DNA from: Cruorifilaria tuberocauda
Lineage: Eukaryota > Nematoda > Chromadorea > Rhabditida > Onchocercidae
Direction: 5' to 3'
Length of the DNA stretch: 64,000 bases
Assembly: GCA_013365365.1 (NCBI GenBank)
Contig: JABVXU010000060.1
Location: forward strand, 124,001-188,000
Positions 36,344-49,100 of this stretch are shown here, one piece after another. Position 1 is the first letter of the stretch. Each line of letters begins with the position of its first letter. The notes below the pieces were generated by a model. The model ran no database searches and was not told the DNA's origin. It saw only the letters and a list, made by a program, of their open reading frames with translations. Made by a program: the position numbers and the translations under genes.

Positions 36344-37093
36344 TGGAGATTTAAAAACATTAATTATTTGTTGAAGTTGACATTACATTCGATATTCCGA
36401 CGGTTTGGCTGAAGTATCAGATGATCTCCTGCCTACGATCAGCCTCCTATAAGGATATCAATCACTAAATTTTAACAGAAAAATTTTAGGATTTTACTAT
36501 CCTTAAAAGATATTTACAAATGATTAAGGCTATCATGATGATGAAAATAACGTTGACAGACCGGTTGTTCTCTTATTTCGACATCACCAGTAAATTACAT
36601 CCTTTCACACAATTGCTAATCTTCATTTTTGTAGGTGCGATACGGAAATGAATATATGAGATCGGATGATGATCATTGCCATTGAGTACTTTCTCTTTCT
36701 TCTTAATCAATAATTAGAATAAAATATGTAATGTGAAACAGCCGAAATTATTTTGTGTAGCTTAAGCCTCAAATTTCTATAAGATCGTTCTTTTATTTAT
36801 TTTTAAGGTGGAAGAGAGGGAGTTTGAGACGTTTTCTTGCTGTTTTTCTGCACGAGAAAAATAAAAAAGGGGGCATGGATATCATTACAAAAATATGGAG
36901 ATCTCTAAATGTATACAACACCGAATTGGCTCGTCATTTGTTTAAGATTATTTTTTGAAGAGAAATACATTCACTGCTGAGACCTTCCTAAAAATTACAT
37001 AAGTCTCTCCATTTGAGAGAACGAAGAAAGAAAATCTGAAAAGGTGCTGAAAATATGCGAATTTTACTTGTTTGGTTGTGTATTTTAGAACAT
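36344..37093. other. Convergent intergenic region
   Basis: Between the 3' ends of the SELENOS-glutaredoxin gene (plus) and the MTG1 gene (minus). The first half resembles the flank of the decayed copy at 32.4-32.7 kb. No gene seen. Confidence 0.6.
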
Positions 37094-37098
37094 TTATT
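37093..37098 (-). promoter_or_regulatory. AATAAA overlapping the MTG1 stop codon
   Basis: On the minus strand the last codons read AAT GAA TAA ATG, so the stop codon TAA is contained within an AATAAA hexamer. If it is used as poly(A) signal, the 3' UTR would be about 15-20 bases; another signal could be used instead. Confidence 0.35.
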
Positions 37099-39142
37099 CA
37101 TTTTTATTTATATAATCAGATAGAAAGTCTATATCTAAACAGTGATCACGTAATTTGTTGTTCCGGAACATATCAATAAACAATTTAGCTGCAGCATCGA
37201 TGTCCCATCGCTCAACATGTTGTCCAGCAATGTAGCATTTAAAACGAATATCATTGGACTGACATATATCCAATAACACTTTCTGTATTTGATCTGACGG
37301 TCCATTATGCAGATTGAAAATTTTAACATAAGAATAGTCACCTATCCTGCAATTTGTCGTAGAATTGATGAGATTTCTCAATTTATTCGTAGTATAGTTG
37401 GAATTATTTTACTCAGTGCAGATTGAAGAAATTATAAATTAAAAATACAAAGATTTAAATTTACTTGTTTAACCAGTAAAGCAAGTAATCAGCAACATAA
37501 TGAACTTGCGTGGCACTTTCCAATATAAGATTGCACAATGCCAGTTTCATTGCACCGTCTGCATCCCGTGCCAATGGATTTAGCACGCCCGGTGTATCGA
37601 GTATGTATATTGGTGGCTGGTCATGAATTCGCACACGATTTTGGACACGTATTGTCACTCCTGGTCTGCTACCTTAAACTTGACTGGCTCGCATTTTCTT
37701 TCAAGCTATACATTTTAGTGGTTAACTACTCAATGACATACAGGTAAACTAGTTGTTGGATAAATTTGACAGGTTAGTTAGACTAATTGACGCTAATAAA
37801 TGATATTCTCGTGAGATTCGGTGCCTGATAAATACTTTTGGTTCGCGTGAAACACTTTTTCTAAATCATTAGATTCTAAAAAAACGGCTTTGTAATATAA
37901 ACAATTTTGAATATTCTGTAAACGATCTGTATTCCGTGAGGTATTTATGTTTTTTTCAAAAGTTTACCTTCCTCTACAGCTTTCTGATTGTTTCCAAGAT
38001 TGGTTAATCGTAGTGAGTTAATCAGTGATGATTTGCCAACATTAGGGATGCCTACTACCATAACCTACAATATAGGAAGCCTCTACATACATTACAAAAT
38101 GAGGAACAATTTCAAATGGAAATTTTGCTAACTTGAAATATGCGTTAACTCTTGAACAGCACTTGACCATGAATGCTAATACTCTCCAAAGATTCAATAA
38201 TATGTTCTCTAATGGAGACAGGGTTGGATTTCAGATATGATTGATCATTAGTCTGTCGGAGGAAATTTTTGATATTAGCCGTAAAATGGCTTGCTTCAGC
38301 AATACATTTTTGATAGTGCTGATTTTAATAGAGAAGGGGGTAACCGTAATATCAACCTGGTATTCCGTTTTCACAGTTCGGTTAAAACGTGGTTCTTCGC
38401 GAAGACATCGCAACATCATCTTTTGTAAATCTATGAGTGGTTTTCTGAGACGTTTTTTGCAATTTGTCCATACTAAATTCGTTATGCCGTTATCATGGTA
38501 ATAATCTTCGATTGGTTTTCTTAAATTACGGCTTTATCATAGCTTCGAGAAAGAAATGAAATGGTTTTACTGTCTGCACTTGAATGTATTTTAAAATATT
38601 CTTTAATTCATACAGAATCAATAAATTTGTGCTACACTACGTAACCAAATAATGATTCTAACAAAGTTGAGAAAGTATTAAATATTTTTATTTGAACATT
38701 CAAGAATATTAATTATAAACCTTAAATCTTTACTGATCAAGTCCATTTTATTCATTACAAGGATATGTGGTCGTATGGCATATAAAGACGAATAAAACTG
38801 AGGATTGCGTCCAGTGATTGGCACCCGAGCATCATGCACCTAGAAATTCAAAAAGATATTATCAGGATATGATAATAGGATGTAGGACATGGACTGCCCA
38901 AAATATTTGTCGATCTTACATCTTAATCTCTTTATTAGAAACATATGTGCTCAACATCTAAACAATGACTCGAAGTAGCACTTAGAGTACCTAAAATGGC
39001 TACTTACTTCAATGATAAGATCCACTGTTCTCAATTTGCCGATCATTCGTTTCAACTGTACAGACATATGCAAAGGGAACCAGACACGGAAATCGAATTT
39101 CATGGGCAATACATAACGTTCTCGACATTGTATACTTGGCAT
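37094..39142 (-). CDS. mtg-1: MTG1-type mitochondrial ribosome-assembly GTPase
   Basis: Six exons on the minus strand, in phase: 39008-39142, 38734-38839, 38357-38505, 37968-38064, 37465-37672, 37094-37346; 315 aa. It belongs to the circularly permuted YlqF/MTG1 GTPases. The order of motifs is diagnostic: the N-terminal FDFRVWFPLHM and VHDARVPITGRNP, then G4 (NKMD, residues 75-78), then G1/P-loop (GIPNVGKSS, 135-143), then switch SRPGVT and G3 (DTPG, 188-191), and a C-terminal helical domain. These proteins act in assembly of the large mitoribosomal subunit at the inner membrane. The start at 39142 follows an acceptor (TTTATTCAG, ending at 39171) by 28 bases; the region between is also open, so an upstream coding exon is possible. 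The human protein is similar in size. The gene lies 0.58 kb downstream of ELP4 on the same strand. Confidence 0.93.
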
Positions 39143-39720
39143 TTCAATTGGTAAGTCACACAGGTTACGCCTGAATAAACAGGGAAATCATGCATATATG
39201 ACCATGAAAGACAGTTAATTCTGAACAGTTTAATAAAAAATATTTATTTTATCGCTTCTAGTAGAAAAATTCCAAATTACTCGAAGCTAACAATTTTCAT
39301 AAGAAACTTAAGGAATTAACAGAGAATGTGAACCTCTTCATATGATTTAGAAATGCAGAAAGAACAACGAGCCGACCCCAACCATGCATGAAATGCTGCT
39401 GTCTTATCAACCACATCGAACACGAGAATTCAGAATTCATACTTTTTTAACCATTTGCGGACTTAAAATTTTTATTTGCGATTTGCCTGTAGTAGAAAAA
39501 AAATCGACTTCTGTTCTTTCAGAACAAATCGGTTAACTGAATTTCGTTTATTGGAAAACGAAAAAAACTATAAATTCAGGAGAAATAAATTCGTGAATAA
39601 TAAGTCAGTGAATATCAGTATTACTATCAATAAAGGAAGCTTTTATACAGATATGAAAACAAAAACAATAACAACAACAATATGAAACAACATCAACTGA
39701 GTGTTTACATTTGGTGAGAA
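39143..39720. other. Possible intercistronic spacer between ELP4 and MTG1
   Basis: About 0.58 kb between two same-strand minus genes (ELP4 upstream, MTG1 downstream). It contains a CAACAACAA-like microrepeat near 39660-39685 and no gene of its own. Confidence 0.55.
39171..39179 (-). promoter_or_regulatory. Candidate trans-splice acceptor for MTG1
   Basis: TTTATTCAG on the minus strand, 28 bases upstream of the proposed ATG. It is a candidate spliced-leader site for a downstream operon gene, but could instead be a cis acceptor for an extra coding exon, because the 28 bases are open in frame. Confidence 0.4.
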
Positions 39721-41280
39721 TTACAATTTCAAAATTTCCTGACAGTTTAGGCCAAAATTTTTTTTTTTATCATCATCAAGTGCTGGCGGCAAATGTAAAA
39801 TTCTAATATCAAATTTTCGTTTCTGTAACCGAAAAATGAGATCGCTGCTCGGTGGACAGTATGTTGCTATCGACGCCATGGTTGGAAGCTTCAGCAAACG
39901 GAAATAACCATCGAAACGATCACCAAACTTCTCCACCATATTACCACATTCTACAGCATCCAAGTGAATCACTAAGTCGCCATATGCATAAAGTCTTTCC
40001 TTAAATATACATCAAGGTCCAAGTTTTGACATATACCTTCAAACGACACCAATCATCGAAAGAATTAATAACTATTTAAACCTGCTTAATCAAAATAAAT
40101 TGTTCATGAAAAGTAACTCAAATAGGAATATCAAATTCTTAATAACCACTCAGTTATAGATATAAGAAATAGATAAATTCTCCCAGTTCTCTTTTGAGTT
40201 GATATTCGTATCTAATTTTGTTCAAAAACCATTTTTGAAATCAAAATAAACCGACAAACCTTCCGTTCATTCGGGATCCCGCTCGAGTTAATAATTAGCA
40301 TTGCAACAGCATAGTAAGCGCATAACATAGTACGCAAATGAGCAACGAATTTCAAATCATTTTCAGGATCTTGCCAGAAAGGACCGCCAACACCTGAGAA
40401 ATTTTAGTTCTCGTTATTAAGGACCAAAAGCACAACAAAAAAAATTTTACGAAAAATTTATCCACCTTCTATGATTATACGCAGTACACTTTTCTTCTTG
40501 GAAGAAGCCGAATACTTATCTTCTGCGAGTTTCTGCTGTATCCATTTATAAAGATCATCATAACTAGATAAATCGTCCTGTGATCTGATGGTATCGGGGA
40601 AGAAAGAAATGTTGCATGATTCTATTTTCTTGCAATCCATCTTCTTCGTTAAATCGTACTGTGGAACTCCACGTCGAGAACAAGATAGTGATGACTCCAC
40701 TTTCGGTGCTGTTGAATAACGCCATGCAATTTTCATTGTTGAATCTTTCGACTTTTCCACATCATCCTTGAAATCATCATCACCCGTAATATTAGTTCGA
40801 TCCGGCAGATTTTCTATTAATTCTCGTGGATTACGGCTCGTGCTTGCAACAAATAATGAATGCTCACAACATATACCTAAATAATTTTGTCGTTTTAAAC
40901 TCATAAAATTTTCGATCTACTGAGAATTTAATCTTATTCAACTGAAAATCAAAAGTGGAAGAATGATAATACATGCCAAAGAAGTGAATACATCCGTATT
41001 ACAAATACTGAATTATTATTATTACAAATACTGAATTATTTCCATTGTATTCAGACAGTACCAGAATTTAATTTAGCTAACCTTCAGCACTGAAATATTT
41101 GCTAAGGACAGTTGCATAAGCTCGACTCTTATTTTCATCGATGATGCAAAGTGAGGAAAGTGGTAAGCCACCTCCTATTAGTGTGTCTACCGCTGCACAA
41201 CCCATCGATATTTCTGGGTAACGCGATCGGGTATTCGTTCCTACTATTTTCGGAATAGCATCCAAACTTATTCCAGCCAT
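39721..41280 (-). CDS. elp-4: Elongator complex subunit 4 (PAXNEB domain)
   Basis: Four exons on the minus strand, in phase: 41082-41280, 40466-40876, 40260-40393, 39721-39999; 340 aa. ELP4 forms the hetero-hexameric Elp456 ring of Elongator, which modifies wobble uridines (mcm5/ncm5 U34) in tRNA. Family signatures: the N-terminal GCAAVDTLIGGGLPLSSLCI with IDENKSRAYATVLSKYFSAEG, the following CCEHSLFVAS, the MKIAWRY motif after an acidic linker, and the C-terminal DLVIHLDAV and FDGYFRLLKLPTM strands. As is usual in ELP4, the RecA-like fold lacks a canonical Walker A. The start is the first ATG after an acceptor (ACTGCAG) 6 bases upstream; an in-frame ATG at 41325 lies before that acceptor and is less likely. 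Confidence 0.93.
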
Positions 41281-41286
41281 CACAGT

Positions 41287-41293
41287 CTGCAGT
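41287..41293 (-). promoter_or_regulatory. Candidate spliced-leader acceptor for ELP4
   Basis: ACTGCAG on the minus strand ends 6 bases upstream of the proposed ATG at 41280, giving the minimal leader usual for trans-spliced nematode messages. Confidence 0.45.
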
Positions 41294-42028
41294 TGATATT
41301 TGATAAAAGAAAGGAAAAACCACATATATTCAAAAGTCGGCTTACTTCAAGCTCTTACATATGTAGAAACGAAGAGATGTGGATGAAACTGAAAAGATGC
41401 ACATAGTTTATAAAGCTTATAAAGCTGAACTTTAATTTAAATATTCTTCAGTCAAATTGCAACAGAAATATTCCATATCCAAATCTTACCAAAGTCAAAC
41501 GTTTCTTCTTAGATTTCTGAATTTAGCAGTAATTTACAAATAATCAGAATTACCATGTATTAATTTGATCAATTGTAAATCTTCCTAAAAATTTCAAAAT
41601 TTAGTTCACAGAAACAACTCACTGAATCTGTAATCAATCCAACAGAAAACAAAAAATATAACAGAATGCGATGAATGATTTACACTATCCGGGAAACGGC
41701 TAGTTTCGAAAGAATTATATAAATTATTCGCCATACGAATACATGCTTAATGGACGTATGCCAAATGTGGCAAAAAAGATCATCTGATAAACAAGTAACA
41801 ATTTAAGCATACACTGTAAACGAAGCAGATCATCTCAAAAAATCTTACAAAAGATTATCCGAAGTATTTTATCAGATTTATGTTTCATTTAAATTAATAA
41901 AAATCTTGACAAGAAATATTCCTAACAATGATAACTTCAAAACAGCATTAGAAACTGAAACGTGATAATTTGATTTCTTAATACTCCTAAAAAAGTTTTT
42001 GGCTGAATCATCAGTTCAAGTCAGCAAA

Positions 42029-42211
42029 ATGGATTTTTTTAATAGTATCAAAATTCTCGGGCTGTATATAATCTACTACATTTTTGTAATATGCACAACT
42101 TTATATGCAGTTGTTACCTATTTTAAAATTACTCACTATGTGAATACACACTTTGGTATTTATTTTTTTTTACGAATATATTTCAATGTTTTGAAAAGTT
42201 TTGTATTTTGA
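42029..42211 (+). other. Small hydrophobic open frame (60 codons), paired with 24422
   Basis: Begins MDFFNSIKILGLYIIYYIFV and contains two hydrophobic stretches. It aligns with the frame at 24422-24586 through shared SIKI-GLYI and ICI/ICT words. No recognised family and no clear splice or poly(A) signals, so coding status is uncertain. Confidence 0.25.
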
Positions 42212-45200
42212 CAAAAACATACTTATATATGAAAATATTACAGCTCCTCAATGCTATATAATTTCCCATTTAGTCTAAACGGTGGAACAATGAGCAGAAT
42301 TACGTTGGCTTCTGCATTCAAATTATTAGAGAGAACAAAGTATTCACTAACAAACCCCCACATTTACATCCACTCAAACCAATTTCAATTGAATTTATAA
42401 TACAGGTAATTTGCATATCGAAGCTCATACGTGAATTCCATTTCTCCAACGCGCGCAATTTAAATCTTGGAATTTAGTAAATATAAAGTTAGATACTTCT
42501 GAAAAACTCAATTGTTTGATTATTCAAGTTGTAGAGCACGTAATTGTAAAACTAAGTCATTTTTAAATGACCATAAATTATAATTTATAAGTAACGAGAG
42601 TAGGAAAAAGTAATTAAGTAATTAATTGTATTTTGTATTTTCCAATATTCACTCTGTTGGTTATTCATTGTACTCAAGACTTTCGATATTGGCTGTAAAC
42701 AGTGTTTAATTGTATTGCGTAGAATTATTTATACTTTAATATTTCACGTGATATTTGACGTATCATGTGGAGTGAAATAGAAAAAGTCGATTAAAATTCT
42801 GCAAAATTAATTTAAAAAGTAAGTCCGATGTAAGACGTCGAGTTTTTTGCAACGTTGAATAATGAACCTATTTTTTATTGCTCTGGTATCAATGTTCTGT
42901 AAGTTTTTCTTTGATTGTTGTTGTGTGAATGTAAAATATCTCTGAATATTAATGTTGTAGCAATATCGATTGCGTGTGATCACCAACAATTAACGTCTGT
43001 GACAAAATAGCTACTTTGAGTCAATAACTACTTGAATCCTCGACAGTTTCAGAACTATTCGTTCACTGCACTTCCCAAAACACTTAAAAGGTATTTCTAT
43101 TCTAAATTTCGGGCTCTCCCGAAGAAATTTTCTCTCTTTTGGAACTTTGGTTTTTGGCAGTCGGCACGAATCACTAATGTATGAAGTAATCAATTTCTTT
43201 TAAACAGTATTTCTCGTAATGTCGTTATCATCGGGAGAATTTGCATTCCGTTCGTAACTGGATCGATTCAATCTATCAGATTTTCATTCAATTAATTCTT
43301 TCAGTATTTTCAAGATATTTTAAATACAAGATACTAAAAATGGGAAGAGAAAGAAGGGAGGGATCATTAGCAGTTGACCTCTCATTCCTAGTCTTCCATC
43401 AATTTCATTGGTAACACAGTGAATTCGTTAATTCGACAGTTCTTTACACTTGTTAAGCAATTAGCATCAAAGTTTCTGATGGAGATTAACTGCTGGGATA
43501 AGGAGGGGTAGCTCCTACTGAATTATTATCTTCTTCACGGCGTTACGGAACACTTACCTACCTATTTGAGTCATAAGTCCTTCCATATACTATATCTTTG
43601 ATCGTTAACTGCACGTAGTTGTTTTGGTGGTGCCAAACACTGATAAATTATTGCAGTTGATTTCATATCACTTACTTAATCTCTGTCCCCACTGCCAAGC
43701 CTTATCTCCCGCTAGACGATGAATTTAAAGGTAATAAGACTGTTGCGTAATAGGACATTTGCATTGTCAATACCAAAATTTCCACTTCTTTCTGTTAACA
43801 GTTTTTTGTTTTTTTTTAATCTTATATTCGAATTATTGATTACTATAAGGCTTCAGCAATAAAAGTTTGAATATTTTTCATCCCATATTACAACTTTTGA
43901 CATTTCCTTACCTTTATAGTTTCTCTCTTTTGTAACTGTCATGAAGCCATTGTCACCGTTGGAACATGATATATTACTTACTGTTTTAAGTAATTATTGC
44001 TTTCAGCATAATGACTTGTTACGCAATCCTAAAAATTCCTCCCTACATAATCACGCTTTCCAATAATATTAATTACCGACAACCATTATCACTAATGGAA
44101 AACATACGATAACATAAAATCGAATTACTTATCTTTCGTAACACTATCAAATAACTGCCTTATATATTTTATATTTTTAATTCTTCCGTAGTATCCTTTA
44201 CCGTATCAGTTCATTTATTGTTTTGAATGCTTTATTGTTAACGTATGAATATATTGATCTGTGCTTTAATTACCATTTCGATTTAACCTCCCTTGAATAC
44301 CCGTTAAACTTCAAGGAGCAACATTCTGCACTCAAATAAAGTGGAAGGCAAATACCGTAGTGGAAAGACACCGATGCAAAAGTATCGACTTTTCGCACAT
44401 CTCAAGATTCGTAGTAATTGCGCAAATTTGAATTTTCTGACTTACTGCAGCTTCAAAGCAACATATCTCTTTCACCATCATTTGCCTGTTGTTTTGAGGA
44501 GCCAAGAGTGAAAAAGCTAACCGTTTGAAGAACAAGTTAGCTTCAGTAGTTTTAAAAACTAATTAATAATTCGGTTTTTTCAATAAAATTCCAAACTTCG
44601 AGTAAAAGTTTTTTACTAAATCACGAGAAAATTGTTATATCATTTTTATTATTTGTCTTTCATTTTGTCTGTTTCTTCTTTTTAGATTTCACTTGTGGCC
44701 AAGAAAGTCATTCTATTTGGCATCCCAAAATCATTTTAGAACTATTAAAAGTGCCTTTCATATCTTTACTTAGCTAAGTTATTGTAAATTAGTAATGACC
44801 TCCGCCGTAATTTAAAAACTTTAATAATTCGCTTTTCTTCCTTCTGCTGAAGATGTACATGAGATTGAGAAAGAGATTCATGCTAAATATAATCATTTTC
44901 CCAATTTTTAAAAAATGTTGATGCTAATTGAAAATTTGCTCTGGAATCCATTAACCTTATTTTCATGTAATCCAATGTTGACTTCTTCCCGCATCAGTTG
45001 TGAATTGTATTAAATGACCTTAATGAAAGTAGGACTGTCTTTTGGTTTTTTATTTCACGAGCTGATCTCTTGTAGTTGATGGTCAGCGAATCACTGTTGC
45101 ATACTTTCATTTTTCATTTATCTTTTGTTTCATGACTTCTAAATAATATATCACAATGTTATCAAAAGACATCCGCAGTCCACTTCAGATATTATGGCAG

Positions 45201-46070
45201 AAATTTGAGATACGAATGCTTCGTAACTTTTTATTCACATCAATACTATCGATACCTATCTATATGACTTTAATATAGTTCTGCTTTACTGTGTTTCATT
45301 CATATGTTTAAGTATTACTTTCTTCAGTCCAGTTAATCCCACTTATTTTAGTCCTTTATTACATCATTCGGTCGTAATGGCTTATAGGCTTAGTAAGTAA
45401 ATTCTTATCAAGTGAATAGTATTGATCTAATATACGTTGTTCGGAGGATAAGAGAGGGAATGAAATGCGGTCAATTTGGCCTATCCAAAGGTATGGAATG
45501 TTATTGATAGTCACTATTCAATCTTTCATAATGCTTTTTTCCGATACTCCAATCTATATTTCCTTATCGTTTTGTCTATTAAATTATTCAATGGTTTTAC
45601 TTTTATAGTACTTTCGTTAGCGAACAGGACAATATAATTTGCTAAAATCAAATTCATTCCCGCTGCACTTGCCTCTTCCGGAAATTTTCAACTGCGCAGT
45701 ACAGATCGCAATTACTGGGACCGGCATACGGTAAGTCGATCACATGTCGCAATATGAAATTACGACATCCCGAGCTATATATCTTCAGTAAAGCTTTAGA
45801 CATCAATTTTTGGATAATTTTCACATCGTAATTTACCGAGAGGAATGGAATAATTACGGAATTATAGGACAAAAAGGAAATTAATCTATTCGCATAAATG
45901 TAATGAAATTTCAATAAAAAATTTATTAAGAATAAATCAGCATTGTTTAGCGATGAAATTTATAAAAGATTTCAATTTTTTCTCAGAATAACTATAAAAG
46001 ATTTTGAGATTTTGGTTTTTCTTTAGAATGATATTGAAAATCATATTTAAATTAAATTTTTTACTTCTTT

Positions 46071-46074
46071 TTAG
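46071..46074 (+). promoter_or_regulatory. Candidate spliced-leader acceptor of the full ZNF800-like gene
   Basis: TTCTTTTTAG ending at 46074 precedes the ATG by 40 bases and is followed by TCTTTCGT. Copy A has the matching TTTAAG/TCTTTCGT at 27062, so the site is conserved between duplicates. Confidence 0.45.
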
Positions 46075-46114
46075 TCTTTCGTGGTGCTAGCAATATCATT
46101 GAATACAAGGAAAA

Positions 46115-49100
46115 ATGTCTCGAAGTGTTGACGATTTGGGTCTTCAGCAACCTTCTATACCAACAGGAGGATCGGATGGTGTTGATGGTTTAATAGATGT
46201 ATACAATAATTCTACTGTCGAAGTGAAAAATTTATTGGCAAACGAATGTAATATTCTTTTCGAATGTCGGTGAGTACATTTGGTCACTGTTTTAAAAATT
46301 TCCTAGTTAATTAAATTTCGTCTAAAAGTTGCACTGTATAAAATTTTCTTAGCGATCACAAAATGAAATTTTTTAAAAATGAAATTGAAATTTGTTAACT
46401 TTTAACGATAACATTGCAGTTCTTGTGGCAATATCTTTCGGAGTAGTTTAAACTATTTGACTCACAAACGTGTTTACTGCCGTACATTACATTCGACTGT
46501 TGCGTCAGCATTCAGTGCTGTGGCTCTGGACTTTGCTGAAAAAGCACTTGCAGGTAATACTTATATCAGGGTATTATTGAATTCAGAAATAAAAGAGTCA
46601 TTTCAGCTAGAAGAAATGAATCATTCTTAGTGCGATGCGCAATCTTTTGGTTAATGCTATTTCAATTTTGGATAAGAGACTTGGATGTAATTTGAATGAT
46701 ATACGATTAACATTGATATATTTTAGAACTTCGAAACGGCGATCAGGGTAAAAAAGAAGGAGCAGCACCGCAGCAACAAAATAAAGATGCAGGGACATCG
46801 TCCTGCTCAAAAACCGATTTGCAACCAAAACGTGCCAAAGGCATTCTTAAGCGAACAAATCTTATTAACGTAATCAACAAACGCACAAAACATTATGCGT
46901 TATCACTGCCGAATTCGGAAGTTAGTTAATTTGTAACGACTACTTACGAAAGAGAAAAAAAATGATTACCAGTTTTTAGATCGAATTTTATTCTATTATG
47001 AATTTGTAGCACAAATTGGAATTGCATACATTACCCCGTATCTCACGTGATGTGGCAACAACAACATTCATAGAAGGGCAACAGGTACGTCTTATAGTTT
47101 CTTTTTATAACTTTAACTTATATCTTATGACAACTATAACTTATATCTTTATAATTTTGAGATTTCTAAAAAAGTAACGGAATAAAATTCGAATGCATTA
47201 ATCGTTTTCCAGATCATGGAATCAATTCCGCATGCGCTGGTAACTGTAGATACAATACCACCGGATCGCGTTCCAGTTCTTATTCCACAGGATAATTCAA
47301 GCCGTTATCGAGAAATGAATCTACGTAATCGTAAAGGTGACAGCTCAAAAAATGGTGTCGCCCGAAAAGTTGGATCGGAAGAAGTATTTTATTTTATTAT
47401 TTTCTTCATATTTTTTTGTGAAATGGGAGTTAATTCTAAAGAAAATCAAATTATCAGCTTGTATGCAACAAGAATCTAAAACTTTTTTACAATTGCAGCT
47501 TAAAATTTTGGAACGTATGGGCAAATATCAAACAATGATGGTTGATCTTAGCTTGCTTACTTGCTCACACAGTGACTGTAAAGAAAAGCAACCGTTTTCA
47601 TCACTCTTCACATTTGCTTATCATCTTACAGTGAAGCACAACCGCCGTGCTACATCTAATAAACGAATCCCATGTTATCTGTGCGATTTCGAATCTCAAA
47701 CGTACGTGTTGTTGTTAGTTATAACATATTTATAATGCTCCTAATAGAATTTTGGCTGACTAATATAGAGGGTTCGCTTTCGTTAGACGGTAGTCTTGGT
47801 AATTGATAGTGATTAATTCAGGTCAGTTGATCTTTCAGATACACTTCATTGATTGAACATTTGAAAAGTGTGCACGAACAATATTATCAGGAGCACGTTA
47901 CAGCACGTTCAACATCCGAAGAGCTCAAACGAGGCCGGAAGGGAAAGCAGGCAAAAGTAGATAGTTTTTGTCTTTTAGTCGGTAGTTTTATTAGTAATTG
48001 TAGCCGAGTCTTTCACGATTTCATTTGATTTCTTTCCCGAAAATTTTTTGTTTAAGACTGTACAAATGCGAGGACGAAGCTTGAGTCCATTGTCTGATGA
48101 TTTTCTTGAGACGGAAGAGTCATCTGATGGATCGGAGGAAATTGGTTATGACTCTGCTCCTGTGCTGGAATTAATGGCTAGTATGGAAGCTGAAAATATT
48201 GAATTGGTAATTTTGCTGTTGTAATTATTTTGTTAAAATCAGTATAATATCTTCCATGGGTTTCATAGACTTATGGCTTTCAGACTGTGAAGGATCGTGT
48301 GGATTACATTATTGCGGTTGTATGTGGTGACGTCGAAAATGCTCCTATATTAGAGAACAGCAAATATGAGTTAGATATGCAAATTTTGAGTGTAAGTTTG
48401 GGATTTCAGTTTTATTATACTTAATGTATACACTTTTACGTTTAAATATTCATTTTAAGGAGTATTTTCATCGTAAATGAAGAGAAAGAACCTGAAGATT
48501 GAGACAAAAATTTTAATGGAGAGGTATGTGAGAAATAAAACTAGTTCTAAATTTAGAATGAATGTTCTTCAAGACCACAAGTACGGTCAAAAGGACGTCC
48601 ACGTCTTAGTCACGGGAAAACAGCACAGGTTTGTTTTAATATTGTGAAGTACTCACAGTTTACTATCTCTCCAAAAAATTGTTTTGCAGGCATATTATAT
48701 TTCGGAAATTTTGTTTTACAGCTTTTGAAAGTTAGTTCGTCAGTTTCGAAGAAAAAAAAGCACGGTCCACCGATATGGCTTCGTACAGCGCGTAAACGCA
48801 TAGTAGAAAATGTAGCAGTGGATCAAATAGCCGGCCCTGGCAAGGTATTTTTTAAAAAAAAGTAATTTGTGGTTTTTTAAAAATTATGTTTGATATAAAT
48901 TGAATTATATTGGTTTTTAAAGATTTTACAAGAGAGTGACGAAGAAATGAAACACGAGATTGAAGCACCGAAGAAACGTGGTAGAGGACGTAAACCGAAA
49001 CCAAAAGCTGAACAGGCACTGAAGAATGATATCGAGAAAGATGAACTGAGTGGAAATAGTGATGAAGTAAGTACATTTCTAGTATTATTTAGCCAATGAT

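Larger units (their letters stand above)
41326..46114. other. Upstream part of the segmental duplication (copy B), no firm gene
   Basis: From about 42.0 kb this region is collinear with 24.4-27.0 kb. The match is interrupted between about 44.03 and 45.69 kb, where copy B has about 1.6 kb that is not seen in copy A. It contains the promoter of the full ZNF800-like gene. Apart from a small hydrophobic open frame at 42029 nothing gene-like is visible. Confidence 0.65.

Noticed and set aside
37538..37747. Plus-strand frame beginning MPVSLHRLHPVPMDLARP
   Set aside because: Antisense to the MTG1 exon that encodes DTPGVLNPLARD; the higher GC reflects the real exon on the other strand.
38147..38238. 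Possible extra exon in the MTG1 gene
   Set aside because: It has an acceptor and open frames, but joining exon 38357-38505 directly to 37968-38064 gives TEYQ-VMVVGIPNVGKSS, which matches the family spacing before the P-loop; inserting it would break phase or spacing.
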